From: Actinomortierella ambigua
Taxonomy: Eukaryota; Mortierellomycota; Mortierellomycetes; Mortierellales; Mortierellaceae
Reading direction: 5' to 3'
DNA length: 13,148 nt
Assembly (NCBI GenBank): GCA_016098155.1
Contig: JAAAJB010000779.1
Location: 1 to 13,148 of the forward strand
The first letter of the stretch is position 1; each line of letters begins with the position of its first letter. Made by a program: the position numbers and the translations under genes. The notes beneath the pieces are model-generated. The model made no database searches and was not told where the DNA came from. It saw only the letters and a program-made list of their open reading frames with translations. Shown piece after piece: positions 8,478 to 13,148 of this stretch.

Positions 8478-10424
8478 ATATCGCTCTCTTACTATTATTA
8501 TTATTATTATTATTATTATTTTGGGGCCTCGCTCACCTCGCTTCTTGCACTCGATGGTATTGTCTTCATGATGGACACCCCCTTGCATTATCCAGGCTCT
8601 GTTCCTTCAACACCATCCAAGCGAACTGGGCGAGTTCGATCCGTCTCAGAGCTGCCACCACCTCCTTCCCATTTTGACCCAGGTCGTCGCGACTCTACTG
8701 GATCAGCACAGACATCGCTCGAAAACATTCTTCACACCAACTCTTCACCAAAGTCAAATCAGTCGCACCACAGGGCAGGGACAGAAACCCTTATGCCACC
8801 AAACACTCATCCTGGACACAAAAAGCATGCACCCAAGTCAGCGCCATCAGCACAAAAACCGTCAGTGCGCAAGGTGCAGCCAACTACTTGCGCATGCTCG
8901 AAAGAAGGCAAACACTACGCAGCAACATATATGAACGAGACCTTCCCAGGATCAATCGAGGCGATATGGAAACTCTTGTTTGAGTCAGACTTCACTAGTG
9001 CCTTTTTGACGAGTGAGGTTATGAAGGGCGCCGACCTACAGGATGAGGGATGGAAGGCCAACCCGGACAACACACAGACCAAGATTACCCGATACACAAA
9101 GTGGCTCGGCATGCCCATCGGCCCCAAGACAACCAAGGCTATCCTGACAGCTGTCTGTGAGCACAAGGACTTTGACGAGTATGTGACCTGTGTCACGACC
9201 ACTTCAACGCCTGATGTTCCTTCGGGCAACTGCTTCACGACCAAGAACCGTACATGCCTGACATGGGCAGGGCCTAATCAAGTCCGGGTCGTGGTGACAG
9301 GAGGCGTCGAGTTTTCCAAGAGCAGTTGGTTCAAGGGACAGATTGAGAAGGGCGCTGCCGATGGTATGACGACCCACTACCAGGAGTTGAACCAGGCAGT
9401 GCGGAAATACATTGCCAGTCACCCAGCCGAGTTTGCTGATGCTGGAGGTGCACCAACGACCCAAGGTGCAGGAAGCAGTGCCGCTTCTCTGGCTGCCACA
9501 GCAGGTGCAGCCCCGACGGCTGTGCCAGTAGTCAACGGTTCTGCTAGCCCTGGTTCACCTCGGCCGAGTGGCACTGCCAAGAAAGCAGCCGGCGCCCGCA
9601 TAGCTCCGCCAACCCAGAACGGCGACACTGCCAAGGCGCCCAACGGATCGGTGACTCCCAAGACCTCTGCCAATGCTACCAGTGGCACATCATCCCTTGT
9701 CCAGCAGCTGTTGAGCATCAAGAAGACCATTGCCCAAGGACTATCCGAGATGGTGGGAGGCTCGATCGCTTCTTCATCCGCTGGTGGGGGTGCTACCTCA
9801 GAAGGCGGCCTGCTGAATCCATTACTGCTCGTCGTACTTGTGCTGGTGATGGCGATGAACATTTACATTTGGTGGCAAATCTCGAGTGTCACCAGCCAGA
9901 TGCAACGGGTTCAGAACGAGATCCTTGACTATCACTGGAAGACCACCCATCACGACTTTATGCACCAACAGAGGCAGCAGCGGTCATCACCACGTAACCC
10001 CGCTTCCTACTATGACGCCTTCGAGGATCGCAACGGCGCGTCTCCCCCTTCCTCTTCCTCATCTGCTTTTAATGACCAAGACCATAACGACTTTTATGAC
10101 AACACTAACGACAACAACGCCCATGGCTTTTGGAGCGACGAAGAGGAAGCTATGTGGACATGGCTTACCGAGCGTGAGGCCATGATTCGACAGGCGCATG
10201 GGCGGCGGACGGCTGCCAATGCTGCTTCTTCCAGAGGGTTTCCGTCTCCTCCACCATCTTCTTCCTCCACCTCTCCTTCATCGTCGTCTTCTGGCGACAA
10301 GGATGCGCTGCTCCAGGCTCGAATTTTAGAGCTGCAGCAACAGCTCGAGGCTCTGGAGCAGCGAGCTCGGATGCTCGAACGACAAGAAGACCAAGCATCG
10401 TCTGAATTGGGACCTTCGTCTTAA
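5234..10424 (+). CDS. GRAM and VASt domain membrane protein, Lam/Ysp/Aster-type sterol transporter (four exons, 972 aa)
   Basis: Family members are ER-anchored and move sterol between ER and plasma membrane at contact sites: GRAM reads membrane lipid, VASt (StART-like) carries sterol. Exons: 5234-5705, 7463-7566, 7661-8174, 8596-10424; introns 1757, 94 and 421 nt; phases agree. Order: disordered Pro/Ser/Asn-rich N-terminus (1-134); GRAM (about 135-250) with NERRFQDFHALF, DYGCALQKE, ISENHVCFNANIFGW and FFASFLSRDSAYDL; acidic/basic linker (251-460); VASt (about 465-640) with ATYMNETFPG, TKWLGMPIGPK, WFKGQIEKGA; low-complexity spacer; one transmembrane helix (about 769-791, NPLLLVVLVLVMAMNIYIWW); a tail of about 180 aa ending in a Leu/Glu/Gln coiled coil (about 934-963). 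One GRAM, one VASt and no BAR or PH resemble Lam4/Ysp2 or GRAMD1 rather than Lam1/Sip3. Start is the first ATG; Met5 is an alternative. Sterol binding is inferred from family. Confidence 0.92.
6822..6854 (+). repeat. (CTT)n trinucleotide repeat in the long intron
   Basis: About ten imperfect CTT/CAT triplets occur within the first intron of the GRAM-VASt gene. Confidence 0.7.
7157..7180 (+). repeat. (GT)n microsatellite in the long intron
   Basis: Nearly pure GT repeats with one AT interruption, in the first intron of the GRAM-VASt gene. Its GT steps do not act as a plausible donor, because the flanking phases already join correctly without it. Confidence 0.8.
8185..8209 (+). repeat. Tandem CACAAT hexamers just inside the third GRAM-VASt intron
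   Basis: About four copies of a CACAAT/CATCAC hexamer lie 10-35 nt after the donor GTACAG. In the exon frame they would read as a His-Asn repeat if the intron were retained. This is intronic by splice phase and by the clean join of KILKG to SVPSTPSK. Confidence 0.7.
8424..8520 (+). repeat. Compound (CT)n-(GT)n-(TTA)n microsatellite in the third GRAM-VASt intron
   Basis: A CT run (about 8424-8463) is followed by a GT run (8464-8477) and, after a short gap, by about ten ATT/TTA triplets (8491-8520). The acceptor of the intron lies 75 nt downstream. An open reading frame through this stretch encodes polytyrosine but is intron sequence. Confidence 0.9.
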
Positions 10425-10538
10425 GTGTATCCTAGCCTCTTTCGCATTTCTTTCTACCTTTCTTTCTCCTTTCTCCACTCTCCCTTTGCTCGCTTTTTGC
10501 CTCCACTCTTGGCATCATCTAACACAGTAAAAAAACAA

Positions 10539-10544
10539 AATAAA
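10539..10544 (+). terminator. Poly(A) signal AATAAA for the GRAM-VASt gene
   Basis: A canonical AATAAA occurs 115 nt past the stop codon in an A-rich stretch that continues AAAATATAAAG. It is the best plus-strand polyadenylation signal in the short convergent interval. Confidence 0.55.
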
Positions 10545-10602
10545 AAAATATAAAGTACATATCGTGCAAACGCGAAGTCACCCCTTTTCATTTTGCCGTG
10601 TT

Positions 10603-10608
10603 TTTATT
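10603..10608 (-). terminator. Poly(A) signal AATAAA for the proteasome gene
   Basis: On the minus strand an AATAAA lies about 90 nt past the PRE4 stop codon, within a convergent interval of 274 bp. It faces the plus-strand signal of the neighbouring gene at a distance of about 60 bp, so the two transcripts probably end close together. Confidence 0.5.
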
Positions 10609-10698
10609 CTTTTCCGCACACGTCTACATGTGCAAAAATAGGGACCCGAAGGAGGGTGAGTAGGAAATCAGGACCAATCACAATAAAAAAAAAATCCC

Positions 10699-12007
10699 TT
10701 ATGCTCCATAGCCCCGCACGTCACGTCCGTGTTCCCAGTAAGTCAGTGGCCTGAGATCGTGAGGCTCGGAGATGGAGACGCCCTGGCTGGTGATAGCGGC
10801 AATCTGGTACTTGAAGGAGGAACGGGCGTCACGAAGCCAGCAGACCTTCATGCACTCGACCAAGAGCTTTTCTGCCTCCTCGCGGGTCAAGTTCTCTGAA
10901 CCGCCGGCGTTGTCGAGGGCCTTGCGCAGCATCGGCGTGGCAAGGTGGGAGCCGAAACCCGTCGCGATGGAAGGTGATTGATAGGGAGTGCCCTTCAGGT
11001 CAATGGCTCCCAGGAAACTGAAAATCAGGGGAAAAAAAGAGCAGAGATGGTATGGTCAGACGATATGGTCAGATGGTGAGTTTCCTGATAAACTCCTCGA
11101 GAACCCCCCTCCCCTCTCCAAGAACCTCCAAGTCACCTCGATGGTGGTCCGTTGTTCTTCCCTCCCTCTTTCTTTGATCCTGGTTGTCACTCAATTTTTC
11201 CACCTGTTTTGTCAACATACTTTTCGCCCTTGTGAACGCCTCCAAGCACAAATGTGTTCCAAAGCGGGTTCATTTTCGATCGACGGTTGTACATGATGCG
11301 CCACAGATATTCAAAGACGTGGGGCGTTGCCAGGCTGTGACCATCATCTGCATTGTACTCCTTGATCCTATTCATCAAAGAAAAAAAAAAGATAAGATCA
11401 TTGGAGTGTAAGTTACGACGACTTGTCAGCGCCTTTGTTTTTTTTTGTCCCGAGATAAAAAAAAATGGTATAGCTCGTGTCTTCGTTCGCCTCGCTTACA
11501 TCTGAGCATCGAGCAGGTGCTTGACATATTGAAAATCCGAGATGTCACCACTGGCGCCGATCACGGTAAAGTCGGAGACCTTGTGCAGACGCTCGACGTC
11601 GCGGAAGCGAGCCAGCGAGCCATACGAGGCCAAGTTATCTGCCGCCATGAGAACACCGTCCTTGAACTTCAAGCCAAGCACTGATGTTCCTGTAACAACG
11701 GGGGATCTATGGACGGGAAAGAGCGATAAGGAAAGGATATGGGTGTATTAGAATTGGGAGTTTCCGAGTGAGACAGAGAGTGCATGCGTTGAAGGAATGC
11801 ACCTCTCAAGGTAAGGTAGACTGCATTCAAAAAAAAAAGAAAAGAGAAGACTCACTGTGTGTGGGTGGTTGGGTGACCAGAGGCATGTCCATAGCCGGCA
11901 ATCTGCTGCACGCCTTGGGGCACCTTGTTGGATGCCATGGGGTATGTGTTGTACGACTCGCCATCTTCATTGCGGGGGTTGCCCCAGTTGGTAGGAAAGT
12001 GATCCAT
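10699..12007 (-). CDS. PRE4: 20S proteasome subunit beta type-4 (Pre4/PSMB4, yeast beta7; four exons, 274 aa)
   Basis: Non-catalytic beta-ring subunit of the 20S proteasome core. Minus-strand exons: 12007-11856, 11706-11500, 11367-11221, 11017-10699; introns 149, 132 and 203 nt. All internal junctions are phase 2 and all introns GT...AG. The protein opens with MDHFPTNWG, typical of this family; an in-frame upstream ATG at 12076 would add 23 unconserved residues. The propeptide-mature junction is [12 protein letters not shown] (Thr58 = Thr1). After it come [34 protein letters not shown], the hallmark [33 protein letters not shown] and CWLRDARSS, then the C-terminal GYGA. Counting from Thr1, Asp17 is kept but position 33 is Arg instead of the catalytic Lys, as expected of this inactive subunit. 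The gene is divergent to TIM10 and convergent with the GRAM-VASt gene. Length agrees with fungal Pre4. Confidence 0.96.
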
Positions 12008-12264
12008 GATGGTAGTATGTAGAGGGGAGGAGGGTAGAATGGGTGACAATGGAATGGAATGTGTCTCGCATGTCACCTTTTCCAGCGAAATGTACGCGTA
12101 GTCTGAGAGGGGGACGCGAGTGCAGCAGCGTAGATGACGCTACAATTACGTGAGGGTGTGGCCCAGTGCGGCCTGGTCTGCTCCAACATTGAAAGACATC
12201 GATCGGATCACCACCGTCTTGTCTTTCACCCCCTCATTTCCTTCCCACTACAAGTCTATACAAA
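12008..12264. promoter_or_regulatory. Divergent promoter between PRE4 and TIM10
   Basis: Only 257 bp separate the two start codons, so both promoters must share or crowd this interval. TGACGC and TTACGTGA (about 12136-12154) resemble bZIP/CRE-type half sites, and AGCGT/ACGCT form a small inverted repeat at 12127-12141. No Rpn4-type PACE element (GGTGGCAAA) is visible. The right end is pyrimidine-rich before the TIM10 start. Binding sites are suggestions only. Confidence 0.5.
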
Positions 12265-13029
12265 ATGTCGTTCATGGGAGGCTGGAACGCCGCCGGCAAT
12301 CAGACCATCAACATGCAGAACATGGCCATGGCCGAGCAGGAGCTCGAGATGGTGTCTGACCTGTTCAACCGGTACGCACTTCTATTTCGGGGGCACTGCT
12401 TGTGCCACCAAAAAAAAAATCAAAAGGATCGGCCGGAGACCCCGCCACCCTCCGCTCCTATTCAACTATTTGTATTTGTTCTTACTAACGCTCGTGTCTT
12501 GTTGTCAACTATCACTTTTACTGTTGGAACGTTCTTATTTATATTGCCTGTTGTCATTTTGCGCGGAACCTACAATGCCTACATATCGTCATCGGGATCT
12601 TTGGAATACCCTTCCACGTCTGCACTATTCTTCTCCACACGGGGGTGGGGCTGTGCTGTTGTACATTGGAAAACCCGCGATATATCCTGCTCAATTGAAC
12701 GTCAACCTCGCATTCAACCGGCATATTCTTGGGGCTGTTGTTTTTTTTCACCTGGATTATGTTGGGATGGGATTCCGTAATGTCGCGACAATTCGCCAAC
12801 AAACATTGCTATCCAACCGAACACGATACTTTACACCTTGCAAAATCAATACAGTATCGTATCGTCGTGCCACAAGAAGTGTATCCCCACGACTTACATG
12901 GAGGGCGATCTGAACAAGGGTGAGGCTGTCTGCATTGACCGCTGCGTATCCAAGTTCTTTGAGGTCAACAAGTCGGTCGGCACCAAGCTTCAGCAAATGT
13001 CGGGCCAGGCTGGAGGTCTTCCCATGTAA
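12265..13029 (+). CDS. TIM10: Mitochondrial intermembrane-space chaperone Tim10 (two exons, 93 aa)
   Basis: Small Tim protein that, with Tim9, escorts hydrophobic precursors across the intermembrane space to the TIM22 or SAM complexes (family knowledge). Exons 12265-12371 and 12855-13029 flank a 483-nt intron (donor GTACGC, acceptor ACAG) that splits the Arg36 codon. The protein starts MSFMGGWN, has an amphipathic AEQELEMVSDLFNR helix, and then the twin CX3C motif: C41-HKK-C45, 16 residues, C62-IDR-C66. Intervening MEGDLNKGEAV and following SKFFEVNKSVG are characteristic of Tim10 rather than Tim9, Tim8 or Tim13. Length matches yeast and other fungal Tim10. There is no cleavable presequence, as expected for Mia40-dependent import. 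Start context is AAAATG. The gene diverges from PRE4. Confidence 0.97.
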
Positions 13030-13090
13030 ATTACACTTCAATCCTCGCCTTTTTTTTTCAAATACAGAGAAAATTCATACAATCAGGGTC

Positions 13091-13140
13091 TTTTTTTTTT
13101 TTTTTTTTTTTTTTAGTGATTTTAACATTGGGGGGGGGGG
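13091..13140. repeat. T24 and G11 homopolymer runs at window end
   Basis: A run of 24 T (13091-13114) and a run of 11 G (13130-13140) close the window, just past the TIM10 stop codon. They mirror the poly-G run at the start and probably mark assembly ends. No clear AATAAA is visible for TIM10 before the edge. Confidence 0.75.
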
Positions 13141-13148
13141 TTTTTCAA

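Noticed and set aside
8466..8597. Polytyrosine-containing N-terminus of a 652-codon open frame
   Set aside because: The Tyr run is the (TTA)n microsatellite in an intron. The real coding starts at 8596 after a proper acceptor and joins exon 3 in phase.
9419..9862. 147-codon minus-strand open frame
   Set aside because: It is antisense to the Ala/Gly/Thr-rich spacer of the GRAM-VASt gene; the pattern is a codon-bias shadow.
12008..12076. Upstream in-frame ATG (12076) as the PRE4 start
   Set aside because: The 23 extra residues are not typical of the family, while the downstream start gives MDHFPTNWG, the usual Pre4 beginning.
12134..12913. 259-codon plus-strand open frame over TIM10
   Set aside because: It is out of frame with both conserved TIM10 exons, which are unmistakable, and its translation has no recognisable domain.
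1..13148. CRISPR array, transposon, prophage or biosynthetic cluster
   Set aside because: No regularly spaced repeats, no transposase or integrase motifs, no terminal inverted repeats and no pathway clustering. The four genes are conserved eukaryotic housekeeping or signalling genes.

Overview
This window is eukaryotic nuclear DNA, most likely from a filamentous fungus. It carries four spliced protein genes with canonical GT...AG introns, CTAAC/CTGAC-like branch sites, pyrimidine-rich promoters and many simple repeats. A fungal-type Ras, a Lam/Ysp-like GRAM-VASt protein, a proteasome beta subunit and a small Tim chaperone fit a fungus. The high intron density and several long introns (up to about 1.76 kb) suggest an early-diverging lineage such as Mucoromycota/Mortierellomycotina, but that placement is inference. 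There are no bacterial operons, tRNA or rRNA genes, CRISPR arrays or recognisable mobile elements. The window starts in a G homopolymer and ends in T and G homopolymers, so it may be a whole small contig.

Layout. 1-1039: repeat-rich, pyrimidine-rich upstream region. 1040-4365 (+): Ras GTPase, 188 aa, seven exons, of which the first five total only 90 nt. 4366-5233: intergenic. 5234-10424 (+): 972-aa GRAM plus VASt membrane protein of the ER-anchored sterol-transfer (Lam/Ysp/Aster) type, four exons. 10425-10698: short convergent 3' region. 10699-12007 (-): proteasome subunit Pre4/PSMB4, 274 aa, four exons. 12008-12264: 257-bp divergent promoter. 12265-13029 (+): Tim10, 93 aa, two exons.

The four genes do ordinary housekeeping or signalling jobs in different compartments (plasma-membrane signalling, ER-plasma membrane lipid contact, 20S proteasome, mitochondrial intermembrane space). 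They do not form a pathway. The most unusual thing here is the Ras gene structure. Its P-loop and the lead-in to switch I are split among micro-exons of 30, 18, 18 and 22 nt, and the reading frame is restored only if a 2-nt exon (AG, 2979-2980) is included. That 2-nt exon lies between a good 3' splice site and a good 5' splice site and supplies Glu30 in exact H-Ras register. Skipping it gives an immediate frameshift and stop.
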